NCBI GenBank assembly: GCA_019359215.1
Contig: JAHHHS010000023.1
Coordinates: 1 to 64,000 of the forward strand
Length of the DNA stretch: 64,000 nucleotides
Reading direction: 5' to 3'
DNA from: Nostoc indistinguendum CM1-VF10
Lineage (GTDB): Bacteria > Cyanobacteriota > Cyanobacteriia > Cyanobacteriales > Nostocaceae
Part shown: piece by piece, positions 38,297-47,370 of the stretch
Layout of the letters: each line of letters opens with the position of its first letter
How positions within the stretch are numbered: the stretch's first letter is position 1
Translations under genes and position numbers: made by a program
Notes under the pieces: generated by a model
Told to the model about the DNA's origin: nothing
Databases searched by the model: none
What the model saw: only the letters and a program-made list of their open reading frames with translations

Positions 38297-39116
38297 TTAA
38301 ATTTAAGTGCTAGCAAGCCAATTCTTAGAAATAATAGATTAACTGTTGGGGTATTTGATTTGATAAAAGGCAGGGAACAGGAAAAAAGGTAGAAACCTTG
38401 CCCCTTGTGGGCGAAAGCACGCTGCTCCTTTTCTTGCGAGGGTTGAGAGCAACACCCTTTGTGGGCGGTTTTTCTCCCCTGCTTCCTGCTCCCCTGCTTA
38501 TTCATTTCAAGGAATTTGGTGATATCTCAATATCACCACAATTTTTTTATCTGGATTTACTATTTTCAGTTATTACTATCCAGATACTTATTAAAGTGAT
38601 TGTTAAGAATATTTAATTATTTACTCTTAATTCATCTATCTCGCTAGTTAGTATTATTTGTTTATACAATACATTCTCGAAGTTTGCTACTTTCAATGAA
38701 TATAAATATTTAACAGGATTTCTCCAAATAAATCATGGTTTGGGGGTTATGGTAGATACTACGTCCATTGTGGGCACTTACCCAGTCCCCAGTTGCCAGT
38801 CCCCGTTTTTGTATCTGGACAATCGTAATATTCGGGTTAATGCTCAAGTTAACATTTGCAGATATAGATTGCAGCATCAGAATTGTTGATTAATTAACAA
38901 TTCTGATGCTGCAAACAAACTAAAAGCAATGAAGTCTTCTTACCAGACACCAAATATATTCTCTGTTCTGCCAAAGGAAATTAAATTATCCACAAAAACT
39001 TCCTCAACCTGTTAAACAAAATAAAAGAGTTTCTATTCCTTGCCTCACTTCGGCTGCCCCCTGCCCCCGCCTCCAAACCCATAGCTTTGTATTTCATGCA
39101 AAGGAAAACTGCTGTA
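38297..39116. other. Intergenic region upstream of kdpA
   Basis: About 820 bp. It holds GC-rich inverted pieces around 38395-38470 (ttgtgggcg repeated), heptamer-type ccccagt repeats around 38790-38810, and the long perfect inverted repeat at 38869-38914. No supportable gene. Confidence 0.5.
38869..38914. repeat. Long perfect inverted repeat (19-bp arms)
   Basis: TTGCAGCATCAGAATTGTT and AACAATTCTGATGCTGCAA are exact inverted copies around GATTAATT. It is about 200 bp past the 3' end of the sorbosone-dehydrogenase-like gene and 570 bp upstream of kdpA. It has no U-tract on either side, so an ordinary terminator is unlikely. Confidence 0.85.
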
Positions 39117-41000
39117 TTAATTGAGTGGACGCAGAAGTGTAATTTTGCCCATGCCAGTGCCTTCATTGAGCTGTGCTACGTAGATATGTCCATTCGTGGG
39201 ATTTTCAACCAAATCCAATGGACTTGGGTTAAAACCGGTGAAGCCAGTAATACCCGTTTGGGAATTTATAATATCCAAGTTTGCGCCACCTGGTGTTAGC
39301 ACAATGATGTCTTTACCAGAACTGTAACGTATCACTAGGAGTTTACCTTTTAGCTTGCCACCTAGAACATTGCTATGGTATTCAATGATACCATTCGGTG
39401 AAAAATGCTCCCCGAAATTGTAGGCAATACCCTTCCAATTCCGGTCAGGTAGAGTACCAATAGGATATTCATTTACCTGACCGGGGTCTGTATTAGCTGT
39501 GGGATTTCCCCCGCTCAACACCCACTCACAACGTTTAGGATTGGGATGACCATAATAACCATTTTTAACAACGCGAAACAGATAATCTCGCTGCGTACCT
39601 ATATTGCTGAGGCCAGGTACGGATGGGCTGGTATAAGCCCCATTAGTAGCTTTATCGATACGGTTTTGGCAAGCAATAGGTAGGGGGATAGGTGTATTTG
39701 GTGTATTGCCACCAGCTGCTGAACCATTCGTTGGCACATATAACTGACCATTGGTGTGCCAGACTAGATCATAGGCATTACGTACACCACTAGCAAAGAT
39801 AGTTACAGCTGCTCCTGGCTTAAAGGGGTTATAAGTACCTCCATCCTCCGTCTTAACGCTTAAAGGAAGTGAGGTGATCTTAGATAAGTCAACTCGTAAG
39901 ACAGCAGCACTTAACAATCGCTCAGGACGATTACTCCAGACACTGTTTGCTGCGCCTGTACTACTATTACTACCCTGCAACACATACAGCACTTTTGGCT
40001 CATTGGGTTTAAACTCAATACTGTTTGTTAGATGATCCCGGCTTGATCGTGGTAAATTAACCACATAATCTCTTACTGTCTCTAGGTTCGAACCACTCAA
40101 CCGAGTAATTTTCCCAGTCCAATCCGGCGCATCAACAGTTCCATGCCAGTAGTAGTTGTTTGTTACCCATAGAATTAGGTTGCTAGCATTTGTTGATGAG
40201 GGATCAAAGTGCATACCAATGATAGTCCGATTACCACCATTTGCAGTCTGCAATGAGGGAATCGTTTGTGGCCTACCTAGAGTGCCATTAGCATTGATCG
40301 GGAAGCGCAAAATCTCACCTTGTAAGGTGGCAGCATAAAGTTTATTGTCAGGCCCAATCAATACTGTGGTGTAAGGTTTGGTAGGTACATTCGGTAGTGA
40401 GATTTGCTCAAAAGTAATATGGCTTGCTTCATTCCTAAGAGTGCCTGTTGTGAAACTGATGCTATAGGGTAAGAATGCAGCTCCATTGCTATCTTTTACC
40501 CCGTCGGTGATTTTTAAAAGATATTTGGTACTATTCTTGAGATGATTTATCGGGGAAACTACAATCACATCTCCACCACCCGAAGTATTGTAATTTGCAG
40601 CAACTTGTCTGTTAGTACTGCTATCGATCAGCTTGATGGTTGAGGCTGAAAGACTATTAAGCGCAATCCCACTGTTAGGAAGATTTACGTCTGCTGTAAT
40701 CGAGATATCTGGCGATACATTTGTCTGATTATTAGTAGGATTGCTCATTCTGACCGAGGGACGGTTAGCCACTGCGATCGCAATATAATTGAGCTTGCTA
40801 TCTTTATCACCTTTAGCATCAATTGTGATCTTGCCATCGGTAACATTAACAATTCGAGTAGCTGCGGTAAATTTTTGGGTTGCTGTTGGTACAAAGCCGG
40901 AAATAGCAGTCTTACCTTCTACAGCGTTATTTGGTTGAAAATTAATCATTGCTGGAACAATTGCTAATACCAGCATTCCGGGTTTAATATTGTAAATCAT
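39117..41000 (-). CDS. Ig-like (Big_5) plus glucose/sorbosone dehydrogenase-like protein, N-terminally collapsed
   Basis: 627 residues. About 10-75 look like a malectin-like carbohydrate-binding domain reduced to its ends: INFQPNNAVEGKTAISGFVP, then RIVNVTDGKITIDAKG. A Big_5 Ig-like domain follows (about 85-190, NPTNNQTNVSPDISITADVN ... ISFTTG), then a beta-propeller of the glucose/sorbosone dehydrogenase type (about 200-625: GVRNAYDLVWHTNGQLYVPT, GIAYNFGEHFSPNGIIEYHS, GFNPSPLDLVENPTNGHIYV). Such proteins bind PQQ or sugars outside the cell. Homologues I recall carry a full malectin-like domain between INFQP and VEG, so an internal in-frame deletion is likely. The signal peptide is weak. No redox partner is adjacent. 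Confidence 0.75.
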   Translation of the reverse strand: MIYNIKPGMLVLAIVPAMINFQPNNAVEGKTAISGFVPTATQKFTAATRIVNVTDGKITIDAKGDKDSKLNYIAIAVANRPSVRMSNPTNNQTNVSPDISITADVNLPNSGIALNSLSASTIKLIDSSTNRQVAANYNTSGGGDVIVVSPINHLKNSTKYLLKITDGVKDSNGAAFLPYSISFTTGTLRNEASHITFEQISLPNVPTKPYTTVLIGPDNKLYAATLQGEILRFPINANGTLGRPQTIPSLQTANGGNRTIIGMHFDPSSTNASNLILWVTNNYYWHGTVDAPDWTGKITRLSGSNLETVRDYVVNLPRSSRDHLTNSIEFKPNEPKVLYVLQGSNSSTGAANSVWSNRPERLLSAAVLRVDLSKITSLPLSVKTEDGGTYNPFKPGAAVTIFASGVRNAYDLVWHTNGQLYVPTNGSAAGGNTPNTPIPLPIACQNRIDKATNGAYTSPSVPGLSNIGTQRDYLFRVVKNGYYGHPNPKRCEWVLSGGNPTANTDPGQVNEYPIGTLPDRNWKGIAYNFGEHFSPNGIIEYHSNVLGGKLKGKLLVIRYSSGKDIIVLTPGGANLDIINSQTGITGFTGFNPSPLDLVENPTNGHIYVAQLNEGTGMGKITLLRPLN

Positions 41001-41229
41001 ATATACCTGCCGTTATAGTCTAAATTGGTACACGAGTAGTCCATTGAGATTGGCCAAGTATTTGCGATGATTATTCTTGGCGATCGTTGACTGGTTAGAA
41101 ACGAACATGATCACCGCAAGATTCAGGTAAACCATTTTTTTGATCGATTATCTGGTTACTCTTAGTTTGATCACTCCACTCACCAACGCTAGAGCGCACA
41201 ATATTCTGTTATTGAAGAAGGCAGTCCCA

Positions 41230-41505
41230 ATGAAAAAACTTCATCACCAAGCGTGATGATAATTGGGGACTAATATTTTTGCTCAGACTTTCAACCCAGA
41301 GGGCAGAAGGGATGAAATATTGTGGAGGATTCAAGCCACCACACTACTTCCTCTACTTGGAAAGAAGTCAGATAGATCGAGGAAACTCTTTCATAGCAAT
41401 GGTTCTACCAAATCTGCATTTTTTGGTAGAGGACTCAAAGTCTTGCTGCCTTTCGGTCGTCAAAAGTTTTAAGCTTATCTCATCCCTTTTAGGGGTGGGA
41501 TAACA
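41230..41505 (+). ncRNA. Candidate structured RNA of unknown class
   Basis: Successive stems: 41241-41247 with 41253-41259 (TCATCAC/GTGATGA); 41289-41297 with 41309-41317 (TTTCAACCC/GGGATGAAA, one mismatch); 41321-41325 with 41339-41343; 41346-41350 with 41364-41368; 41405-41412 with 41422-41429 (CTACCAAA/TTTGGTAG); 41432-41435 with 41439-41442; 41475-41486 with 41492-41503 (TTATCTCATCCC/GGGGTGGGATAA, all paired if two G-U pairs are allowed on the plus strand). The G-U pairs favour plus-strand RNA. The first hairpin read on the minus strand is followed by AGTTTTTTC and could be a minus-strand terminator. It resembles no riboswitch, tmRNA, RNase P or 6S RNA I can recall. A non-autonomous IS200/IS605-type or HEARO-like element is another possibility. 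Confidence 0.4.
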
Positions 41506-41620
41506 CGAAAGACTGTTAACCCTCAACCGTCAACGACATCGGTGCGTCTCTCATCCCATCTTTAAAATATTGGGTTTTCCCAACGCCTTTTTATAAGCGC
41601 TCTTGATAGGAATTCTTCGT

Positions 41621-41724
41621 TATAGCAATCCGAATTAAAACGTGAGAAAATACGGAGATTAAAAGTACGTATTTATAGGCTATTCAGCGATTTTGTCTCT
41701 CACAAATAATTTAGGATTGCTATA
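41621..41724. mobile_element. MITE-like element with TATAGCAATCC ends
   Basis: TATAGCAATCC (41621-41631) and GGATTGCTATA (41714-41724) are perfect inverted ends. Complementarity continues imperfectly inward (gaatta...gtgag against ctcac...taattta). About 104 bp, no coding capacity. The TA at each tip would suit a TA-duplicating IS630/Tc1-type mobiliser. Confidence 0.7.
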
Positions 41725-42248
41725 TGCCTTTTTTCTCTATAAGAGGCTGCGCCAACGAGAGGCTACGCGAGTGAACTTTTGCCTTTTTTTTTGAAAAAAC
41801 TGTATTTTTATTGCCTGAGATGAAGCTGGTCTAGAAACCATAACCTATCCTCCAGACTAAGTACAAATTATTTAATAAATACTTGAGATTAGGTAAATAC
41901 TGAACTTTTTTTAAGGGAACTTCTTAACTCCTCAACTTGGCGCAGTATGATTACATAAAAAGTAATAAATCTTCAAAATTATTACTGTAATTTTTTCACT
42001 GCTGCTAGCAGAGTTTATTCTTGTCTGTGCTGTCAATATGTAAGTAACTTTAGCAACAAATTCTGAAAAACTCTTTTATATGTATGCCTTAACTTTATTA
42101 ATAGATGATATTGCGATTCACTTTATCTATCTGAGGATTTATTATGCATAGCTCGACTCAACTACCACCCTTGAGACAAACATTAAAATCAGCTTATTCT
42201 GGGGAATAGAAAAAAATTTTTATGTGTGATTATATATACAATTCATGT

Positions 42249-44768
42249 TTACATAATATTTAATGGGTCTACATCAATGGTCAAACTAACAGAAGCAGGA
42301 CAAAGCGATCGCACTTCTTCCCAATCTGGCAACTGTGGCAATGCATTGGGGGCAAATTTAATCAATATCTGCCAGCGATAACGATTAGCTACCCGCAAAA
42401 TACTTGCTGGTGCTGGGCCTAATATCTCAAATTCTTCTTCTGTACTTAAGGTTGTGGCAATGATTTGCGCCGTATTTTGCACTTGAATGGGATCGAGACT
42501 ACTTAAGCGCAACAAAATTAACCGCCCATAAGGGGGATAATTGAGGGCTTGGCGTTGTTCTAACTCAGCTTGGGAGAAAGAATGATAATCGTGCGATCGC
42601 ACTGCTGCAATGACCTGATGCTCTGTAGTATAAGTTTGTACAATCACCCTCCCCGGATCATCACCTCTACCAGCACGTCCAGCTACCTGAGTCAAGGTTT
42701 GAAAAGCCCGTTCACTGGCACGATAATCTGATAAATTTAGCAATCCATCGGCGGCGACAACGCCCACAAGTGTTACTTGGGGTAAATCTAAACCTTTGGT
42801 GAGCATTTGCGTACCTACTAATAAGTCCGCTTCGCCGTTGGCAAACTGGGTGAGTAAGGTACGGTGTGAGCCTTTGTTGCGAGTGGTATCGCTATCAAAA
42901 CGAATCAAGCGCAACTCTGGGAACTGTCGCGCTAATTCCTTAGTTACTCGTTGAGTACCGCTACCGAAAAATTTCAAGTAAGGGGAACTACAATCGGGGC
43001 AAAATTTAGGATGCGATCGCGCATAATTACAATAATGGCAGCGCAATAATTCCGGCGCTTTTTCTTCGGTGTGGTGATACGCCAGCGATACATCACAGTG
43101 CGGACACTCCAACACATATCCACAACTGCGGCAAGATACAAAAGTACTGTGTCCCCGGCGATGAATAAATAAAATTCCCTGTTGTTTTCTCTCTTGCAGT
43201 TCTTGCAAAGCTTCTTGCAGCGATCTACTAAATATAGAACGATTTCCCTGCTGCAACTCTTGCCGCATATCCACTATTTCCACAGGCGGTAGTGGGCGAG
43301 AGTTAATGCGTTCGGGCAAACTTAAGTAATAATTCCTGGCTTCTGCCTCCTGCCTCTTCACACTTACCCAACTCTCCAACGAAGGGGTAGCGGAACCCAA
43401 CACCAAGGGACAATTTTCTAATTCTGCTCGCCACTGGGCGACGGTACGGGCATGGTAGGTAGGTATGGGTGAGTCTTGTTTAAAGCTGCTATCGTGTTCT
43501 TCATCTAAGATGATTAAACCCAAGTTCGGCAAAGGGGCGAAAACCGCGCTACGCGTACCAATAACAACTTGGGGTTCTCCTGTAAGCATTTGTCGCCAAG
43601 TGTCGTAACGTTCACCATCGGAGAGGGCGCTGTGATAGACGCTGACTTTATTACCAAAACGGGCGCGGAAACGATCAGTTAGCTGGGGTGTGAGTCCAAT
43701 TTCTGGGACTAAAACAAGGGCGGATTTGCCTTGGTTGAATAAAGGGGCGATCGCTTGCAAATATACTTCTGTTTTTCCTGAACCTGTTACTCCATGCAAT
43801 AAAACTTCCGCAAATCCGTCTAGTGTCTGGATTGTTTCTAAGGCGCTAGCTTGGGCAGTAGTTAAAGGTTTAGCCCCATCGCCTGCTAATGCTGGCCCCT
43901 GTTCGGTTCGCAATACTTCCCGTTCTTCAATGACAATGTAACCCTTTTGTGTCAACGTCTTGAGGATAGAAGAACTAGCATTGCAAATTTGTAGTAATTC
44001 ATTTTGCCACAACTCGCCATTATGCCGCCGCAGCACTTCCAAAATCTCTCTTTGGCGAGTAGTTAATTCGTGGTCAATTGTACCTGTAAGCGTGACTGCT
44101 TTTTGCAGCTTTGGTCGAGTTAGTCGCGGTGGTTCTAAATAGCTTTCTACTAAACCAAATCGCAGCAACTCCCGAATTCCCCGATAGGCAGATTTAACTT
44201 TTTGTTGGAGGTAGACAAAACTGTAGTCTCCCGCCGGTTGCGCTTGCAAAAGTTCCCAAACTTGCCGCGCAGTAGGAGTCAAAAAAGCTAAAGGATTAGG
44301 AGATGCCAGTAAATAACTACTCCCCCCTGCCTCCCTGCCTCCAACAAGACGGATACGACGCTGCGATCGCCCCAGTAACCCTGGTGGCAGAGCAACCCGG
44401 ATCACTTGAATTAAGGGCGTATAGTAATATGCAGCAACTCGATTGAGTAATTCCCAATAAGCACTTGGGAAAAATCCAACGCTGACTATATCTTCTACTT
44501 CCCGGATTTTGTCTGGTGGTAAATCGACATTTGGTTGTGCCAGTAATCGAATGGCGATCGCTCCTAATTGTTGTGCCCCAAATGGCACGCTTAAAATATC
44601 CCCTGGTTTTATTTCTAACTGGGCTGGCAATCGATAAGTAAATAGTCCTGTACTTCCTGGACAGTCTACCAGTACTTCAACCCACCTATTAACAGTTGCA
44701 TTTAACTGATATGATTCCCCAGGTTCAGCCACCATCATAGGAGATAAATTAACGTCATTAATATACAT
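42249..44768 (-). CDS. priA: Primosomal replication-restart helicase PriA
   Basis: 839 residues. It restarts stalled replication forks by binding forked DNA and loading the primosome. A DNA-binding N-terminal domain (about 30-130: VEVLVDCPGSTGLFTYRLPA) is followed by helicase motifs GVTGSGKTEVYLQ (about 333), LVPEIGLTPQL, LDEEHDSSFKQDS and VLGSATPS. The zinc-binding cysteines are complete: CRSCGYVLECPHCDVS, then CHYCNYARSHPKFCPDCSSP. VGTQMLTKGLDLPQVTLVGV and the C-terminal domain follow. Two stretches look like in-frame heptamer insertions: 44320-44346 (GGREAGGSS) and 43339-43360 (VKRQEAEARN). It is longer than the E. coli protein (732), as usual in cyanobacteria. Confidence 0.96.
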   Translation of the reverse strand: MYINDVNLSPMMVAEPGESYQLNATVNRWVEVLVDCPGSTGLFTYRLPAQLEIKPGDILSVPFGAQQLGAIAIRLLAQPNVDLPPDKIREVEDIVSVGFFPSAYWELLNRVAAYYYTPLIQVIRVALPPGLLGRSQRRIRLVGGREAGGSSYLLASPNPLAFLTPTARQVWELLQAQPAGDYSFVYLQQKVKSAYRGIRELLRFGLVESYLEPPRLTRPKLQKAVTLTGTIDHELTTRQREILEVLRRHNGELWQNELLQICNASSSILKTLTQKGYIVIEEREVLRTEQGPALAGDGAKPLTTAQASALETIQTLDGFAEVLLHGVTGSGKTEVYLQAIAPLFNQGKSALVLVPEIGLTPQLTDRFRARFGNKVSVYHSALSDGERYDTWRQMLTGEPQVVIGTRSAVFAPLPNLGLIILDEEHDSSFKQDSPIPTYHARTVAQWRAELENCPLVLGSATPSLESWVSVKRQEAEARNYYLSLPERINSRPLPPVEIVDMRQELQQGNRSIFSRSLQEALQELQERKQQGILFIHRRGHSTFVSCRSCGYVLECPHCDVSLAYHHTEEKAPELLRCHYCNYARSHPKFCPDCSSPYLKFFGSGTQRVTKELARQFPELRLIRFDSDTTRNKGSHRTLLTQFANGEADLLVGTQMLTKGLDLPQVTLVGVVAADGLLNLSDYRASERAFQTLTQVAGRAGRGDDPGRVIVQTYTTEHQVIAAVRSHDYHSFSQAELEQRQALNYPPYGRLILLRLSSLDPIQVQNTAQIIATTLSTEEEFEILGPAPASILRVANRYRWQILIKFAPNALPQLPDWEEVRSLCPASVSLTIDVDPLNIM

Positions 44769-45584
44769 AGTTTATGGCTTTATAGTTAGACATTTTACTC
44801 ACATAGCTGATCACAATTAACCTGGCTTACTTAACTCTATTTTTTGCTTTGTTAGACGTAAATTGTATTTCTCAATACTGTTATTCTTCATAATACTTGA
44901 TAAGTTTCCTCTTATGTAATCTACTAGACAAATATGTCTCTTCTATACGTGCAATAAATATTTGGTGCCTACTCTACAAATAAAAGCATCTCGGCTAAAT
45001 CTACAAAAGTTACTCCAACTACTAAATAGGGAGTAGCCTTTTTCCGCCTATCGATAGATATTCAACCCTTTGTGTATATGAGATGCTTTTATACAAATAA
45101 GAATATCTCGAAATTAAGCTGCCATTATTATAATTTGTATCGTCAAGGTAACTTTAAACTATGAGCGCATAACCCCAGCAGCAGGTTTTAAATTTACCTA
45201 ACGGTTTTTGACCTCTAAGCATTAAAAATCTTTAGAAAAATATATGAAACTTTAAGGGATTTGAATGATTAGTTGATATTTTTATGTTTGTTAAGGTTGA
45301 GAAAGTTTGAGGTGGGGGTTTGACATATTTGGTAATTAAGAAAAAAATGAAGAATATAATCTGTTAGGAGCCTGAAAAGAAAGTTTTATTGGGTGCGAAG
45401 GCCAGTTTGGTTATAGGTTGTATCTAACTGTAACCCGTCGGTGGTAGGTAGATGCCAATTTATATTCCTGAAGCTAAATTAGCATAAGCCTGTATTTCGC
45501 TATATATATAAACGGGTGCATTCGTCCCTTAGGGAAAACTACCAAGCTTCAAACGAGTAGCTGTAACTAAATTATGTACCAAAT
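44769..45584. other. Long divergent intergenic region
   Basis: About 815 bp between the divergent priA and sigma factor genes. It contains an inverted-repeat-bounded block at 44980-45092 and an AT-rich leader before the sigma gene. No gene is supported. Confidence 0.5.
44980..45092. mobile_element. MITE-like element with ATAAAAGCATCTC ends
   Basis: ATAAAAGCATCTC (44980-44992) and GAGATGCTTTTAT (45080-45092) are perfect 13-bp inverted repeats. They enclose about 87 bp, including a possible inner hairpin (tactcc ... gggagta, followed by TTTTT). It could be a mobile element or a large stem-loop in the sigma factor leader. Confidence 0.6.
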
Positions 45585-45620
45585 ATGTACCAAACAAAGC
45601 AACAATCCCTAAAGGAAACT

Positions 45621-46757
45621 ATGAATATTGTTGAATTGGGAAAAATGGAAATACTGGAGAACACTGCTGATATTGAAGAACCATTACTCGATATTTTAGA
45701 TGCAGTGGCAGATGAAGAGTCTCCAATTGTAGTAGAAAATCTTGACTCAGACGAACGTGACGGGGATGCGATGGCCGCGGCTCGTCCTTCGGGATACAAT
45801 AAAACTGAGCATGATGATGCCGTCGGCGCGTTTTTTAAAGAGATGGCCCGTTATCCGCTCTTAAAAGCTGATGAAGAGGTAGAGTTAGCGCGGCGAGTTA
45901 GGTTTCTAGAGGAAATTAGGGAATTACAAGCAGCCTTACAATTAAAACTAGGACAGGAACCTAGCAAGGCAGAAGTGGCTTCCGAGCTAGAAATGACGGA
46001 AAAGCAATTAGAAAATCGCTTGTATCAAGGTAGAGTAGCGAAACGCAAAATGATTCGCTCGAATCTGAGATTGGTGGTTTCTATTGCTAAACGATACCTG
46101 AATCGGGGAGTACCTTTTCTGGATTTAATTCAGGAAGGAGCAATGGGTTTAAATCGCGCTACAGAAAAGTTTGATCCAGATAAAGGATATAAATTTTCTA
46201 CTTACGCCTATTGGTGGATTAGACAAGCGATTACCAGAGCTATAGCTAACGATGCGCGGACAATCCGACTACCTATTCATATTGTTGAAAAGCTTAACAA
46301 GCTGAAAAAAGCCCAACGGGAACTCAAACAAAAACTCTGTCGCAATCCTACCGAAGGAGAAATGGCAGAAACTTTGGAAATTAGCGTGCAACAACTACGC
46401 CAACTACAACAACTAAGGCGTCAAGCGCTTTCTCTTAACCACCGCGTCGGTAAAGAAGAAGACACGGAATTGATGGATTTGCTAGAAGATGAAGATAACC
46501 TGTCTCCAGAAGCAAAAATGAATGAAAACATGATGCGTCAGGAGATTTGGGAAGTTTTGGGTGACGTGTTGACTCCACGAGAGAAAGATGTGATTTCTCT
46601 ACGCTATGGTTTGACAACCAGCGAACCCTGTACCTTAGAAGAAGTTGGCAATATGTTCAATCTTTCTCGTGAACGAGTGCGACAAATTCAAAGCAAAGCC
46701 ATGCGGAAATTACGCCGTCCCCACATAGCCAAACGTTTAAAAGGTTGGTTAATTTAA
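45621..46757 (+). CDS. Group 2 RNA polymerase sigma factor (RpoD/SigA-like)
   Basis: About 378 residues from the preferred start. Sigma70 regions are in order: 1.2 (DAVGAFFKEMARYPLLKADE, about 60), 2 (NLRLVVSIAKRYLNRGVPFL, DLIQEGAMGLNRATEKFDP, KFSTYAYWWIRQAITRAI), 3 (LPIHIVEKLNKLKKAQREL) and 4 (LTPREKDVISLRYGL, LEEVGNMFNLSRERVRQIQS). The short N-terminal region without a long region 1.1 fits the non-essential group 2 factors (SigB/C/D/E type) that reshape transcription in stress, nutrient limitation or light changes. I cannot say which one. ATG 45621 is preceded by AAGGA; an upstream in-frame ATG at 45585 lacks a ribosome binding site. Confidence 0.92.
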   Translation: MNIVELGKMEILENTADIEEPLLDILDAVADEESPIVVENLDSDERDGDAMAAARPSGYNKTEHDDAVGAFFKEMARYPLLKADEEVELARRVRFLEEIRELQAALQLKLGQEPSKAEVASELEMTEKQLENRLYQGRVAKRKMIRSNLRLVVSIAKRYLNRGVPFLDLIQEGAMGLNRATEKFDPDKGYKFSTYAYWWIRQAITRAIANDARTIRLPIHIVEKLNKLKKAQRELKQKLCRNPTEGEMAETLEISVQQLRQLQQLRRQALSLNHRVGKEEDTELMDLLEDEDNLSPEAKMNENMMRQEIWEVLGDVLTPREKDVISLRYGLTTSEPCTLEEVGNMFNLSRERVRQIQSKAMRKLRRPHIAKRLKGWLI

Positions 46758-47370
46758 TTACATTCCCGAAGATAGATGCAATACCTGATCTAATTAGCTC
46801 TATTAACGAATATGGATTAATAAAGTGCAAAACTTTAAATCTCGTAGGAAAGCCGATGCGTTGCGGAGGTTCCCGAAGCTCGATAGCTTAATCTTACAAA
46901 GAAGTAAGCTACGTGTAGCGTCTCTAAGAGTTGCTATGCGGTTAGCACACCCCTGTAAGCAAGCTATCGTAGTGTCTCCCATTAATCCCAAACGGAGAGG
47001 CTAGCAGATGCCATACGATGCCCATTTGCGTGGTGTTTCCTTTAGGAGAAGGGCTATAAACAGAAGAGAAGGCTTTAAGCTGCGCTATCGCTTGTTGCAA
47101 CTGGCGTTGTGTTGTGGGCATTTGTCATAGCGCAACTAAAATTTAGGATGGTACCATACTCTTGGCAACAATACACCCTAAAAAACTTGCTCTGTTATTA
47201 AATCTACATTCTTAACCGATTTAAAGAGCTTGTATCTGCATATTTCTTGAGCTTCACTTATTGCAAATTGCAAAACCGGGTGTTTGGTAGCTTTTTTTGG
47301 CTTTTCTTTGGTCATTACTCAAAAAAATTGCACAGTTACTTATAGACTATGGACTATGAACTATAGACTA
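46758..47370. other. Intergenic region with dispersed repeats and a small ORF
   Basis: 46845-46985 is GC-rich palindromic repeat sequence (gcgttgcggaggttcccg; gctacgtgtagcgtctct). 47335-47375 is an actatgg/actatga heptamer-type repeat just before the acetyltransferase start. The doubtful minus-strand frame 46942-47121 lies between. Confidence 0.5.
46942..47121 (-). CDS. Doubtful small ORF, possibly a gene scrap
   Basis: A 59-codon frame starting MPTTQRQLQQAIAQLKAFSS and continuing VYSPSPKGNTTQMGIVWHLL. The first 45 codons look protein-like; the last ten or so are dispersed repeat sequence. No family recognised and no clear ribosome binding site. It may be the 5' end of a gene cut by the repeat. 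Confidence 0.25.
   Translation of the reverse strand: MPTTQRQLQQAIAQLKAFSSVYSPSPKGNTTQMGIVWHLLASPFGINGRHYDSLLTGVC

Larger units (their letters stand above)
41001..42248. other. Long intergenic region with structured block and MITE
   Basis: 1.25 kb between two minus-strand genes. It contains the stem-loop-rich block 41230-41505, a MITE-like element 41621-41724, a short dispersed repeat at 41745-41775, and a 21-codon frame near 42144 (MHSSTQLPPLRQTLKSAYSG then E) that may be a gene scrap. Overlapping frames at 41263-41503 show no family features. Confidence 0.5.

Noticed and set aside
41263..41503. Overlapping plus-strand frames of 69 and 74 codons
   Set aside because: They coincide with the stem-loop block, show no protein-like pattern and disagree in frame; structure explains the region better.
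46803..46991. 62-codon minus-strand frame
   Set aside because: Made mostly of palindromic dispersed repeat sequence.
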